Notes: a model not told the origin generated them from the sequence alone. A stretch of 64,000 nt of DNA from Roseiarcus sp963717215 (GCA_963717215.1 CAVQVS010000006.1:372001-436000), one strand, 5' to 3'. Counted from the first letter of the stretch, positions 35,773 through 46,043 are shown. Translations and numbers: made by a program.

Positions 35773-37447
35773 TCAGAAGTAACGGGTGATGCGGAGGCGG
35801 CCGGCAAACCCATCGCTGTTGCCTCTCCAGTCGCCGGGCACGAAGACCGGGCCGGCGACACCGCCGGTATTGTAAACAGTGCCGAGGAATCCGCTCGGCG
35901 CCGTCTGCGTCGTACCCTGATACATCAATTCGAGGTCGAAGTTTAGGTTGGTGACCGGGTTCCAGCCGAGGTCCGCGCCAATGATCCAGCTAAGCGCGCG
36001 AGGCGACAGCGGGCCCTGCGCGGCCTGACCAATCAGGCAGGCCGGCAACCCGACGTTGCAGCCGCCGCCCTGGTTGCTCCATTGGACGCCGCCGATCGAG
36101 CCTTCCAGATCGGTATAGATGGTCGGCGTCCAGTGGTGCTCGAGCAGCGCCGTCACAGACCATGCTCTTGGCGTGGACCACGAGTTAGTGGCCGGGTTGA
36201 AGAACGAGTCAGCAAGAAACATCGCCTGACCGTTGCCATTGGTCTGGCCGTTCTCGCCCCACATCCCATCAAGGAGACCGGAGTACCAGACCGCGCTCTG
36301 GGAGTAGACGCCGGTGACGATCAAGTCGTCGCCAGCAGCGAACATTCCGTTCCAGCCCTGCAGGTTGATCTTCACGCCCGCGTCGATGGCCCAGCCGACC
36401 TTTTGCTGCGTTCCGTCGCAGACAACCGGAAATGCCAAGGTGCCGCAGGACGCGCCAGCGACCGCGCCATCAAAATTGGGGCTGGCAGGGCCGTCGGCGA
36501 CGACGTTGACGTTGTGGATCACACCCGAGAGCTGAGCCTCACCCCAGCCCTGCTTGACATGTAAGGCGCCGACGATGTCCGGCCATTTCTGACCGCCGAA
36601 CTCAATGAGGTTCGGATTGGAGACGCAGCCGCCGTTGCCGGCGCAACCTGTCCCGCCGTTGATCGTGGTGCCGCCGCCCGACGCGCCGACGCTGCCGGGG
36701 GATTCGGCCGAGATCGTCGCCGTGAAGCCGCCGCCGAACGAGGCCGTATAGGCCAACAGCAGGGGTTCGTTGAAGCCCTTGCGGTCGGGAGAGAAGATGT
36801 TGGCGTAATTGTCGCCGCCGCCCATGAAGGAGAAGAACGACTGCGCCTTACCGGCGGTGATGCCTGCCCAGGTCAAATAAGCCTGGTTGACATAGAAGAT
36901 GTTGTTTACCGGGGCGCCCTGCAGCGAGTTCGAGCCCGTTGCCGACGTCGCCCTGGACCTCAGCGTGGCCGATCAAGGGGCCGTAGGCCGTGTTGGAGGC
37001 CACGTCGAGCGACAGATTCGCCCGGGTCGACCAGCCCGTCTCGGGGCGATAGAAGGTTGTATTCTGCTGAGCCGGGCTGGCGGCGAGCAGAACGCGCTGG
37101 GTGTTGCGAGGGTCTATCGCTGCGAGCGCGGCCAAGGTTGCGTTGCCGGCCAAGGCTGATCCTGCCAGTCCTGGGGTGTTTCCAATGGCGCCGATCGCGT
37201 CTCCAACCGTGCCCCACGCGTACTGGGTGTTGAGGTTGCCGCCGACGACCTGCGCGGTGACATAACCCGAGAGCTTCGCGCAGGTGTCGGAGCCCGGCAG
37301 GGTCCAGCCTGTGATGCCGCCAACGTTACAAACTCTAACATATTCCACCGGCGCCGCCTTCCTCGTCGGAAGATCGGCCGCCTGAGCGGTGGCGACGGCG
37401 ACGATGCCGGCCGCGGAACCGAGCAGAAGGCTCTTAATGAGCGACAT
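35773..37447 (-). pseudogene. Porin (rhizobial-type outer-membrane porin), copy 1, single frameshift
   Basis: Begins 'MSLIKSLLLGSAAGIVAVAT' (signal peptide, cleavage after 'AQA') and the typical 'DLPTRKAAPVEYVRVCNVGG'. The frame is intact to about 36930, where 'GDVGNGLE' passes out of frame; the next frame resumes at once with 'NSLQGAPVNNIFYVNQAYLT', giving 'WAGITAGKAQSFFSFMGGGD' and on to a normal barrel end 'FAGRLRITRYF' with terminal Phe. One small indel accounts for the break, so this may be a sequencing error in a working gene. Product would be a 16- or 18-stranded general porin of about 540 residues. Followed by a strong terminator. Confidence 0.85.
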
Positions 37448-38129
37448 TTGTGACCTCCAGTTGCGTATTGGGCGTCGGTTTTCTTCTCAACTTCGACTTC
37501 CGCGGCCCGCTTGCGAACCGAATGACACCGAAGCTGGTCAGCCCCCTCGTCCCGTTTGACTTCCTGATCGTGACGCTTGCCCCTGCAAAAGCCGCCGACC
37601 TCCGCGATCGGGAAATCTCCCGTTCACCTGGGTCACCATAGCTTCTCTAAATTTCGACACAATAAGTTTTCTTCATAAACCGGCTTTCAGACACCGTTTC
37701 CCTGACGATGTTGCATAATTGTCACGAGGCTTTCGGCCGATCCAATGCAATTAATTAGCGCAATATTATCAGATACTTATGAAACAAGTGGAGGATTTCT
37801 GACCGCCATCGCGATGAGCGTCGAGGCAGTCGCGCCCAGTTCGCGGAACGCGGGAGAGGCACGCAACTTCTAAACCAAATCGTCAAAATTCGACCGCAGT
37901 CCGGCCTGATTCGCCGACGACGAAGCGCGGGCTCAAGGCCTGTGACCAAGGCCTGTGACCCAGGCTTGGGACAGGGTCGGCGATTGTGGCCGGTCGCCGG
38001 CGGGCTGAGTCGCAGGGCGAAAGTCCCGCGCGCGCCTCTCGGAAGCCGCACGGACTTCCAGGGGCGGAAGATTGGCCCATATTTCAGGGATGAATTCCGC
38101 GTCGGCCGCGAAGGGCGAGTGCTCGTGCG
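37448..38129. other. Upstream region of porin copy 1
   Basis: Holds a ribosome site (CTGGAGG just before 37447), an AT-rich stretch (about 37640-37790) and a 21-bp element at 37705-37725 (ACGATGTTGCATAATTGTCAC) that is nearly repeated upstream of porin copy 2 at 40925-40945. No gene recognised apart from the start of the decayed regulator further right. Confidence 0.6.
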
Positions 38130-38678
38130 GGCGACGGCTGCGGTCGTCATCGATCGACTCCTGGATGCCGACGAACGGACTTTCGATCATCGAAGCGTTG
38201 CGCGGCGAAGGACGGTGGACCCCTGTCGCTCGCCATCAGCGAGCTCACATCGGTCGATGAACGAATCGCGGGATTGAAAGCCGGCTGCGACGACTTTCTG
38301 GTCAAACCTTTCGATGTTCGCGAGCTGACCGCGCGGGTCGAGGCCCTCTTGCGCCGGGGCGTCGACATGGGTGTCATCCGGCTCCGGGTGGGCGATTTGG
38401 AAATGGACTTGATCGACCGAACAGTCAGGTACGAGGGCAGGCTGATCGACCTGGTCCCGAGGGAATTCAAGCTGCTCGAATACTTTATGCGCCGGCCCGG
38501 TCAAACTATCACTCGAGCGATGCTGCTCGAGGACGTTTGGAACTTCCAGCCTCCGGCCTATACCAACATCGTCGACGTGCAGGTTGGCAATTTGCGCCGC
38601 AAGCTCGACCCGACCGGCGATCGGCGCGTCATCGTTTCTGTCAGGTCGGTCGGCTTCAAATTGAACACGGATCACTGA
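38130..38678 (+). pseudogene. OmpR/PhoB-family response regulator remnant
   Basis: The C-terminal part is intact from about 38256: end of a receiver ('GLKAGCDDFLVKPFDVRELT', with the conserved Lys) and a complete winged helix ('VPREFKLLEYFMRRPGQTIT', 'YTNIVDVQVGNLRRKLD', 'SVRSVGFKL'). Upstream, receiver pieces appear in other frames: 'AAVVIDRLLDAD' (phospho-Asp region), then 'NGLSIIEALRGEGRWTPV', then 'SELTSVDERIAGLKAG', so at least two frameshifts, and the first beta-strand region is not found. No kinase gene is adjacent. It sits between the two porins, one possible regulatory target. Confidence 0.75.
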
Positions 38679-39044
38679 GGGCTTTCGATTCGGCCTCGAC
38701 AACCTCGCGCGCTGACCTTGCACCTGCGCTCCGGGATTTGGCGGCGCACCGCACGGCCGGGCTTGGCGCCGGGCTGGCGCGCGCCAGAACAATTGCGAAG
38801 CGCCGGACACTCAAGCGCTCGAGAGAAGCGAGACCGAGCTTCTATCAAAAGGGCTCGAAACCGCGAGCCCGAACCATCGCCATTGGCCGCGCCTCGCACC
38901 GAACCTGACGGCCGGCCCGGCTTCGTCCGCGGAAGCCCGGAGGGATCGCGGAGCCGGGATCTTACGCCGGGAATCAAGCGGGCCAGACAAAAAGCCCCGG
39001 AGCTTTCGCTCCGGGGTCATGAGTTTCAGCTGATCGAGATGCGA
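38679..39044. other. Region between regulator remnant and porin copy 2, with terminator
   Basis: 366 bp without a gene. At 38995-39016 lies the same CCCCGGAGC-GAAA-GCTCCGGGG stem-loop as behind porin copy 1, followed on the minus strand by CTTTTTG; it terminates porin copy 2. The rest shows no recognisable feature. Confidence 0.7.
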
Positions 39045-40719
39045 TCAGAAGTAACGGGTTACGCGGAGCCGGCCCGCGAAGCCGTCGCTGATCCCCTTCC
39101 AGCCGCCGGGCTGGAAGAACGCGCCGCCGACCCCGCCCTGGTTGTAAATGGTGCCGATGAACCCGCTTGGCGCCGCCTGGCTCGTGCTCTGATACATCAA
39201 TTCGAAGTCGAAGTTCAGGTTGGTGACCGGATTCCAGCCAATGATCGGCGCCGACAATCCAGCTAAACGCGTGGGGCGACATCGCGCCTCCCGCGGCCGA
39301 ACCGATGCAGGCAGCTCGGCAGGCGCGATGCTGCAGCCCCCGCCCATGTTGCTCCAGTTCAAACCCGAAGATCGAAGCTTCGAGATCGAGTGTAGAAGGT
39401 GCGGCGTCCAGTGATGCTCGAGCAGCGCCCAACACCGACCATGCTCTCGGCGATGACCATTGGTTGGTGACCGGGTTGAAGAAAGCGTCCGCGCCCAACA
39501 TCGGCTGACCGTTGCCGTTGACCTGGCCGTTTTCGCTCCACATTCCATCGTTTATACCCGAGTAGATTATTGCGCTCTGGGAGTAGGCGCCGCTAAAGAC
39601 GAAGTCGTCGCCAGCGCCGAAATACCGAACCAGCTGTGAGGTTGAATTTGACGCCGGCGTCAACAGCCCAGCCGACCTTGTTCTGCCGTCCCGTTGCAGA
39701 GCGCCGCGAGGGGGCCGCAGGTCGCGCCCGGCGACGAGACAGGGATCGTAGTTGTGCCGCTGGCGGTGATGTTGACGTTGTGGATCACGCCCGAGACCTG
39801 GGCTTCGCCCCAGCCCTGCTTGACGTGCAAGGCGCCGACGATGTCCGGCCATTTCTGGCCGCCGTACTGCTGATCAGCGAAGCGAGTTAGAGCCGACGCC
39901 GGAGCCCAGATTGGTTGGAAATACCAGCCGCTAAATTGTGCCGCCGCCCGAGGCGCCGACGCCGCCGGGGCTTTCCGCCGACAATGTCGCCGTGAACCCG
40001 CCGCCGAAGGAAGCGGTATAGGCTAACAGAAGCGGCTCGTTGAAGCCCTTGCGGTCCGGGGAGAAGAAGTTCGCATAATTGTCGCCGCCGCCGATGAACG
40101 AGAAGAACGACTGCGCCTTGCCTGCGGTGACGCCCGCCCAAGTTACGTAGGCCGTGTTGACATAAAAGATGTTGTTTGTCGGATTGCCCTGAAGCGGGTC
40201 GAGCCCGTTCCCGACGTCGCACCGGATCTCCGCATGCCCGATCAAGGGCCCCCAGGCCGTATTGGAGGCCACGTCAAGGGACAAGTTGGCTCGTGTCGAC
40301 CAACTCGTTTCATTTCGGAAGTTAGTTGTATTTTGTTGAGCCGGGCTGGCCGCAACCAGAACGCGCTGGGTGTTGCGCGGGTCGATCCCTGTGAGCGCGG
40401 CCAGGGTTGGGTTACCGACAAGCGACCCGAGGCCAGGCGTGTTTGCAATGGCGGCGATAGCCCCTGCGGGCCCTCCGACAGTGCCATAGTTGTACTCGGT
40501 GCTGAGGTTGCCGCCGACGAATTGCCCCGTAATGTAGCCCGAGAGCTTCAGGCAGGTGTCGGAGCCCGGCAGGGTCCAGCCGGTGACGCCGCCGACGTTA
40601 CAAACTCTAACATACTCGACCGGCGCCGCCTTCTTGGTGGGAAGATCGGCCGCCTCGGCGCTGGCGACGGCGACCAGCCCCGCCGCCGACCCCAGCAGAA
40701 TGCTCTTTATGAGCGTCAT
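39045..40719 (-). pseudogene. Porin copy 2, degraded by several frameshifts and a nonsense codon
   Basis: Close paralogue of copy 1. The N-terminal 262 residues are intact ('MTLIKSILLGSAAGLVAVAS', 'DLPTKKAAPVEYVRVCNVGG') and pass smoothly through the point where copy 1 is shifted ('GNGLDPLQGNPTNNIFYVNT'), then stop at 39931 after 'SGGGTI'. Recognisable porin segments continue in changing frames ('GGQKWPDIVGALHVKQ'-like near 39850; 'GWNPVTNLNFDFELMYQ' near 39220) to 'FAGRLRVTRYF' at 39045. At least four lesions are needed, more than isolated read errors would suggest, so genuine decay is likely. Confidence 0.85.
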
Positions 40720-41296
40720 ATGTGACCTCCAGTTCAGTCGTGTGGGCGTCGGGTCGGGTTTCGCCTGACTGCCAATTCTTCCTGATGTCAGCGCATTGCC
40801 CCAGCAAGTCGTCGGACCCAGTGCGATCGGGAATCGTCACGCTCGCATGGTCGACCATACGCAAATTCACTCGGCCCTCAACTCAGATTTGGCAATAAAT
40901 TGCCAAACGGCGGCCATTAATTTTACGATGTTGCATAACTGGCACAAATAATTGGTAAACTATTGTTTATATTACTTACTTCATAAATTTTACTTCAAGT
41001 TATAATTCATAATACGTGCCGCGATGATAAATTTATTACTATAAACACAATTTATGAACTCTGATTTAGTCTACCTCTCCCCATGCCGATCCGAGACCTT
41101 TATCGACGAGCCGCAAATCGCCGCCACCCTTGGGGCTCGCGGCTCGCCGCTTGAACGCAATCGGCGTGAGTGACCGAAAAGTGCACCTAAAGCGCTGAAA
41201 TCTTTGAGTTGCGGACAAAGGCGATCGCCCTCAGAGTGGGCGCGCTTTCGGCCCCACGGCGAGAGATAGAGGCTGCCTTGGTCCAGGGGTCCTGCG
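40720..41296. other. Upstream region of porin copy 2, AT-rich island
   Basis: Contains the ribosome site of copy 2 (CTGGAGG), the shared porin element at 40925-40945 (ACGATGTTGCATAACTGGCAC) and an AT-rich block (about 40890-41070) that stands out against the GC-rich surroundings. No gene seen. Confidence 0.6.
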
Positions 41297-41325
41297 TTGA
41301 CAAGGACAGCCGGTCAGGCTAGCTC
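41297..41325 (+). promoter_or_regulatory. Predicted sigma-70-type promoter of the glycine riboswitch/gcv operon
   Basis: TTGACA at 41297-41302, 17-bp spacer, TAGCTC at 41320-41325. The -35 is perfect and the -10 weak. Transcription would begin near 41332, just before the riboswitch. Confidence 0.5.
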
Positions 41326-41344
41326 GAAGATGTCAGTCGAAGAC

Positions 41345-41535
41345 ACTTCGCGGAAGAGGCCGGCTTAATCTTAGCCGGCGCCGACGGCGCAACCGCCCCG
41401 GAAACGCTCAGGCATCAGGGACCGCGCAAGTGATGACGCTCTGGAAAGAGGCAAGCGCCGTTCAAGGCGTGCGCCCACCGACGGGGGCAACCGCATAAGA
41501 AGCGGGAAATCTCTCAGGTCACTGGACAGAGGGGG
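41345..41535 (+). promoter_or_regulatory. Tandem glycine riboswitch (two aptamers)
   Basis: Two copies of the glycine-aptamer core are visible. First aptamer: 'GCCGACGGCGCAACC' followed by 'CCCGGAAACGCTCAGGCATC' and 'AGGGACCG', closing near 'CTCTGGAAAGAGGC' (to about 41452). Second: 'CACCGACGGGGGCAACC' then 'GGGAAATCTCTCAGGTCACT' and 'GGACAGAGGGG' (to about 41534). A short linker joins them, the classical cooperative arrangement. Downstream at 41554-41567 a small hairpin (ACCGC-AATT-GCGGT) may belong to the expression platform before gcvT. In this class glycine binding usually turns on glycine cleavage genes; that is exactly the operon that follows. Confidence 0.9.
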
Positions 41536-41606
41536 CGTCCGCGAGCGCTAAAAACCGCAATTGCGGTCGGCGTTACTGCGGGCGCTTGTTCACGACTGGC
41601 GGTCCC

Positions 41607-42737
41607 ATGAGCGAAACCACGAGCCTAAAGACGCCGCTCCACGCTCTGCACGTCGAGCTTGGCGCGCGCATGTCGCCGTTCGCGGGTTACGACATGCCGA
41701 TCCAATACCCTGCCGGGGTTCTCGCCGAGCACCTCCATACCCGCAAAGCCGCCGGTCTGTTTGATGTTTCGCATATGGGCCAGGCGCTGATCGAGGCCGG
41801 CGACCACGCAGCCGTCGCGGCATTTCTTGAATCGCTCTGCCCTGCAGACCTTCTCAATCTCGCGCCAGGCCGCCAGCGTTATACCCAATTGCTCAACGAG
41901 ACTGGTGGCGTCGTCGACGACCTTATGGTCACCCGGCCGCCCGGCGCAGAGGGTGCGCTGAGGCTGGTTGTCAACGCCTCGCGAAAAGAGGGCGACTTTG
42001 CGCTCATTCGCGATAGCTTGCCATCAGGCGTTCGGCTGACGCCGTTACCGGATCTGGCGCTGATCGCGCTCCAGGGTCCTTTAGCTTCCGCGACTTTGGC
42101 GGGGCTCGCTCCTGGAGAGGCGGTCGATATCATGGCGTTCATGAGCGCGCGACCGGCCCGGATCGCGGGATTCGAGACCTTCGTCTCACGTTCGGGCTAC
42201 ACGGGCGAAGACGGATACGAGATCTCCGTCGCATCGCAGCAGGCGGAGCGCTTCGCCCGCATTCTGCTCGCCCAGCCCGATGTTGCGCCGATCGGCCTCG
42301 GCGCCCGCGATTCGCTGCGGCTCGAGGCGGGCCTTTGCCTCTACGGGCATGAGCTCGACGAGACGGTGGACCCGATCGAAGCCGCTCTCTCCTGGTCGAT
42401 TCAGAAGCGCCGACGCGTCGAGGGCGGCTTTCCTGGGGCTAAGCGGATTCAGCACGCGCTCGCGAATGGCCCGGATCGTCAGCGGGTAGGTGTGCGGCCG
42501 GACGGCCGTGCTCCGGCGCGCGAAGGAACCGAAATCGTTTCCGCCGAAGGATTGCCGATCGGCGTCGTGACATCCGGCGGGTTCGGGCCAAGCGTCAACG
42601 GGCCGATCGCGATGGGCACCGTCGCGCGCGCCCACGCGGCAATTGGAACGCCGATCGGTCTGATGGTGCGCCGCAAGCCTTTGAGCGCGCGCGTCGTCAC
42701 GTTGCCTTTTCATCCCCACGCCTATTATCGCGGTTGA
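41607..42737 (+). CDS. gcvT: Glycine cleavage T-protein (aminomethyltransferase)
   Basis: 376 residues from ATG 41607 ('MSETTSLKTPLHALHVELGA'); an in-frame TTG at 41586 lacks support. Transfers the methylene carbon from aminomethyl-GcvH to tetrahydrofolate, releasing ammonia. Motifs: 'MSPFAGYDMPIQYPAGVLAE', 'GLFDVSHMGQ', 'SRSGYTGEDGYEISV', 'GLGARDSLRLEAGLCLYGHE'. First gene of gcvT-H-PA-PB under the tandem glycine riboswitch. Confidence 0.95.
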   Translation: MSETTSLKTPLHALHVELGARMSPFAGYDMPIQYPAGVLAEHLHTRKAAGLFDVSHMGQALIEAGDHAAVAAFLESLCPADLLNLAPGRQRYTQLLNETGGVVDDLMVTRPPGAEGALRLVVNASRKEGDFALIRDSLPSGVRLTPLPDLALIALQGPLASATLAGLAPGEAVDIMAFMSARPARIAGFETFVSRSGYTGEDGYEISVASQQAERFARILLAQPDVAPIGLGARDSLRLEAGLCLYGHELDETVDPIEAALSWSIQKRRRVEGGFPGAKRIQHALANGPDRQRVGVRPDGRAPAREGTEIVSAEGLPIGVVTSGGFGPSVNGPIAMGTVARAHAAIGTPIGLMVRRKPLSARVVTLPFHPHAYYRG

Positions 42738-42749
42738 GCAAGGAGACGC

Positions 42750-43130
42750 ATGATGTCGGAGATCCGGTACAGTAAGGACCACGAATACATCCGCGTCGAC
42801 GGTGGCGAAGGCGTCGTTGGCATTAGCGACTACGCCCAGCAGCAGTTGGGCGATGTGGTGTTTGCTGAGACGCCGCCGGTCGGCAAGGCGTTAAAAAAGG
42901 GCGATCCGGCGGCGGTCGTTGAAAGCGTCAAGGCGGCGAGCGATGTGTTCGCGCCAGCCTCGGGCGAAGTCCTCGCCGTGAATTCCGAGGTCGAGGCAAC
43001 ACCCGGCGTCGTCAATGAGGATGCGCTCGGGCGCGGCTGGCTCTTTCGCATCAAACTCGCCGACCCGAACGAATTGAGCGGCTTGATGGACGAGGCGGCT
43101 TACGCCGGCTTCCTCAAGACTTTGGCTTAG
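42750..43130 (+). CDS. gcvH: Glycine cleavage H-protein
   Basis: 126 residues; starts ATGATG, either Met possible, with AAGGAGACGC upstream. A lipoyl-carrying shuttle protein: lipoyl Lys-61 in 'VVESVKAASDVFAPASGEV', plus 'SKDHEYIRVDGGEGVVGI' and 'QQLGDVVFAETPPVG'. Lies 12 bp after gcvT and 4 bp before gcvPA, so cotranslated. Needs lipoylation, for which LipB is encoded at 18438. Confidence 0.96.
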   Translation: MMSEIRYSKDHEYIRVDGGEGVVGISDYAQQQLGDVVFAETPPVGKALKKGDPAAVVESVKAASDVFAPASGEVLAVNSEVEATPGVVNEDALGRGWLFRIKLADPNELSGLMDEAAYAGFLKTLA

Positions 43131-43134
43131 AGCC

Positions 43135-44478
43135 ATGCGCTATTTGCCGCTCGACGCGAGCGAACGCGAGGCGATGCTGTCCCGCATCGGGGTTCCGGAC
43201 ATCGAAGCTTTGTTCGCTGACATTCCGGCCGACAAACGGGTTCAAGGCCTTCTCGACATGCCGCTCGCGAAAAGTGAGATGGCGGTCGAGCGGGCGATGA
43301 GCGCGATCGCCAATCGGAGCCTCGCCGCCGGATCAGTTCCGTTTTTTCTGGGCGCAGGAGCCTATCGGCGACACATTCCGGCGACCGTCGATCATCTCAT
43401 CCAGCGGTCCGAATTCCTGACGAGTTACACGCCCTACCAACCAGAAATCGCGCAAGGCACGCTGCAAGTCCTGTTCGAGTTTCAGACCCAGGTGGCGGCG
43501 CTGACCGGAATGGAGGTCGCGAACGCCTCGATGTACGACGGCTCGACCGCGTGCGGCGAGGCGATGTTGATGGCCCATCGCCTGACGCGTCGGAACCGGT
43601 CGGTGATTTCTGGCGGCTTGCATCCGCAATATGTCGATGTCTGCGTGACACTGGCGCATATGGCGTCGGACAAGATCGTCCGTTTGCCGCCTGATCTGAT
43701 GGCGGGCGAAGACATTGCAACGGCGATCGACGACGAGACGAGTTGTGTCATCGTGCAGTCGCCCGATTTTTTCGGCAATCCACGCGATCTGACGCCAATT
43801 GCCGCGGCGGCCCATGCTCGCGGCGCGCTCTTGATTGCGGTCTTTACCGATCCGGTTGCCCTCGCCGCCGTGCGCTCGCCCGGCGAGATGGACGCCGACA
43901 TCGCGGTCGGTGAAGGACAGGGCATCGGCAATGCCCTCAATTTCGGCGGCCCTTACGTCGGCTTGTTCGCAACGCGGGCCAGGAACGTGCGCCAGATGCC
44001 GGGACGTCTCGCTGGCGAGACATTGGACGCTGAAGGCCGGCGAAGCTTCGTGCTCACGCTATCGACTCGCGAGCAGCACATCCGCCGCGAGAAGGCGACG
44101 AGCAACATCTGCACCAACTCGGGACTATGCGCGCTTGCGTTCTCGATCCATCTCACTCTACTCGGAAGTGTCGGGCTCGAACGCCTGGCGAAAGTCAACC
44201 ACGCCAACGCGGTGCAGCTCGCGGAGCGGCTTTCAGCGATCCCGTCGGTCGAAATCGTCAATCCGCATTTCTTCAACGAGTTCGTTGTGCGTACGCCTCG
44301 GCGTGCAGCGGAGCTCATCGAGGCTTTGGCGAAGCGGGGAGTGATCGGAGGATTGCCGGTTTCGCGACTCCTGCCCGAGGCCGGGCTCGACGATTGCATC
44401 GTTGTCGCGAGCACGGAGACCAATACAGACGACGACCGCGCGGCCTATGCCCAAGCGCTCGCTGACTGCCTGCGATAA
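43135..44478 (+). CDS. gcvPA: Glycine dehydrogenase (decarboxylating) subunit 1
   Basis: 447 residues, N-terminal half of a split P-protein. Motifs: 'FLGAGAYRRHIPATVDHLIQ', 'TSYTPYQPEIAQGTLQVLFE', 'NASMYDGSTACGEAMLMA' and 'TREQHIRREKATSNICTNSG'. With GcvPB forms the PLP enzyme that decarboxylates glycine onto GcvH. The two-subunit form occurs in many bacteria including some Alphaproteobacteria. Confidence 0.95.
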   Translation: MRYLPLDASEREAMLSRIGVPDIEALFADIPADKRVQGLLDMPLAKSEMAVERAMSAIANRSLAAGSVPFFLGAGAYRRHIPATVDHLIQRSEFLTSYTPYQPEIAQGTLQVLFEFQTQVAALTGMEVANASMYDGSTACGEAMLMAHRLTRRNRSVISGGLHPQYVDVCVTLAHMASDKIVRLPPDLMAGEDIATAIDDETSCVIVQSPDFFGNPRDLTPIAAAAHARGALLIAVFTDPVALAAVRSPGEMDADIAVGEGQGIGNALNFGGPYVGLFATRARNVRQMPGRLAGETLDAEGRRSFVLTLSTREQHIRREKATSNICTNSGLCALAFSIHLTLLGSVGLERLAKVNHANAVQLAERLSAIPSVEIVNPHFFNEFVVRTPRRAAELIEALAKRGVIGGLPVSRLLPEAGLDDCIVVASTETNTDDDRAAYAQALADCLR

Positions 44479-44498
44479 GCCTTGAAAGAGAGCCTGCC

Positions 44499-46043
44499 AT
44501 GAACGTTCAAGGCCGCCCGACCCGCCCCGAAACGGCCGCCGCCCCGGAGCGGGCAACCTTCACTGGCAATCGCGGGCTCAACATGGAGGAGGCGCTGATT
44601 TTCGAGAGCGGGCGCTTCGACGCAACCGGAGTCGACATCGACCAGCCGCCGGCATTCGAGTTGAAACTGGGGCCGCACGCGCGCCGAACCGCGATCGAAT
44701 TGCCTGGCCTGACCGAGCCGGAAGCGATCCGGCACTATGTGCGCTTGTCGCGCAACAACTATTCCATCGATGCCGGGCTCTATCCCTTGGGCTCCTGCAC
44801 GATGAAACATAATCCGCGTCTCAACGAAAAGGTGGCGCGCCTACCAGGATTCGCAGACGTGCACCCGCTGCAGCCGGTCTCAACGGCGCAAGGCGCGTTG
44901 GAAGTCATTGAAGCGCTCTCCGCCGCGTTGCTCGCGATGACGGGAATGGACGCCATCGCGATGTCACCGAAGGCCGGCGCGCACGGCGAACTCTGCGGCA
45001 TGATGGCGATCAAAGCAGCGATCGAGGCGCGGGGGGAAGGAGGGACGCGGCGAATGGTGCTGGTGCCTGATTCCGCTCACGGCACGAATCCCGCCACTGC
45101 CGCGCTCATCGGTTATTCGGTGCGATCCATACCGGCAGGCGAGGATGGAATCGTCACCGCCGAAGCGGTACGGAGCGCACTGGCGCCCGATGTTGCGGCG
45201 ATCATGCTGACCAATCCCAACACCTGCGGCCTGTTCGAGCGAGAGATCGTCGGCATCGCCGATGCCGTCCACAGGGCGGGAGCCTACTTTTACTGCGACG
45301 GGGCAAATTTCAACGCCGTTATGGGCAAGACGCGTCCAGGAGATCTCGGCGTCGACGCCATGCACATCAACTTGCACAAGACGTTCTCGACCCCGCATGG
45401 CGGGGGCGGACCCGGGGCCGGTCCAGTCGTGCTCTCATCGCGGCTTGCCCCCTATGCGCCCGTTCCATTTGTTAGGCGCGAAGACGGCGCGCTTCGCCTG
45501 GTCGAACATTCCGAGGGCCGCGAATCGTTTGGGCGGATGTGCGCGTTCCACGGGCAGATGGGGATGTTCGTTCGCGCGCTTAGCTTCATTCTGTCTCACG
45601 GGGCAGATGGCCTGCGACAGGCGTCGGAAGACGCCGTGCTGTCCGCCAACTACATACGCGCCTCGCTCAACGATGTGATGAGCGCGCCTTTCGGCGATAA
45701 GGCCTGCATGCACGAGGCCTTGTTCGACGACCGATGGCTTAAGGACACCGGGCTCACGACGCTCGACTTCGCCAAAGCCATGATCGACGAGGGCTATCAT
45801 CCGATGACGGTCTATTTCCCGCTCATCGTGCACGGGGCGATGCTGATCGAGCCGACGGAATCCGAGTCCAAGGCGAGCCTCGACCTGTTCATCATGACCT
45901 TACGCAATCTGGCCATTGCTACGAAAGCTGGCGAGGGCGACCGGTTCCATGGGGCCCCAATCCACGCGCCGCGCCGCAGGCTCGACGAAACACGCGCAGC
46001 CCGGCAGCCGGTGCTACGTTGGACAAAACCTGATCCAGTTTAA
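44499..46043 (+). CDS. gcvPB: Glycine dehydrogenase (decarboxylating) subunit 2
   Basis: 514 residues, 20 bp after gcvPA. PLP-binding Lys-294 in 'MHINLHKTFSTPHGGGGPG'; also 'LGSCTMKHNPRLNEKVARLP', 'LVPDSAHGTNPATAALIGYS', 'LTNPNTCGLFEREI' and 'EGYHPMTVYFPLIVHGAMLI'. Completes the operon; the shared L-protein (dihydrolipoyl dehydrogenase) is not in the window. Confidence 0.95.
   Translation: MNVQGRPTRPETAAAPERATFTGNRGLNMEEALIFESGRFDATGVDIDQPPAFELKLGPHARRTAIELPGLTEPEAIRHYVRLSRNNYSIDAGLYPLGSCTMKHNPRLNEKVARLPGFADVHPLQPVSTAQGALEVIEALSAALLAMTGMDAIAMSPKAGAHGELCGMMAIKAAIEARGEGGTRRMVLVPDSAHGTNPATAALIGYSVRSIPAGEDGIVTAEAVRSALAPDVAAIMLTNPNTCGLFEREIVGIADAVHRAGAYFYCDGANFNAVMGKTRPGDLGVDAMHINLHKTFSTPHGGGGPGAGPVVLSSRLAPYAPVPFVRREDGALRLVEHSEGRESFGRMCAFHGQMGMFVRALSFILSHGADGLRQASEDAVLSANYIRASLNDVMSAPFGDKACMHEALFDDRWLKDTGLTTLDFAKAMIDEGYHPMTVYFPLIVHGAMLIEPTESESKASLDLFIMTLRNLAIATKAGEGDRFHGAPIHAPRRRLDETRAARQPVLRWTKPDPV

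Noticed and set aside
40890..41070. AT-rich block as an insertion-sequence or phage scar
   Set aside because: No inverted terminal repeats, target duplication or transposase fragment could be seen; treated as an AT-rich promoter region.
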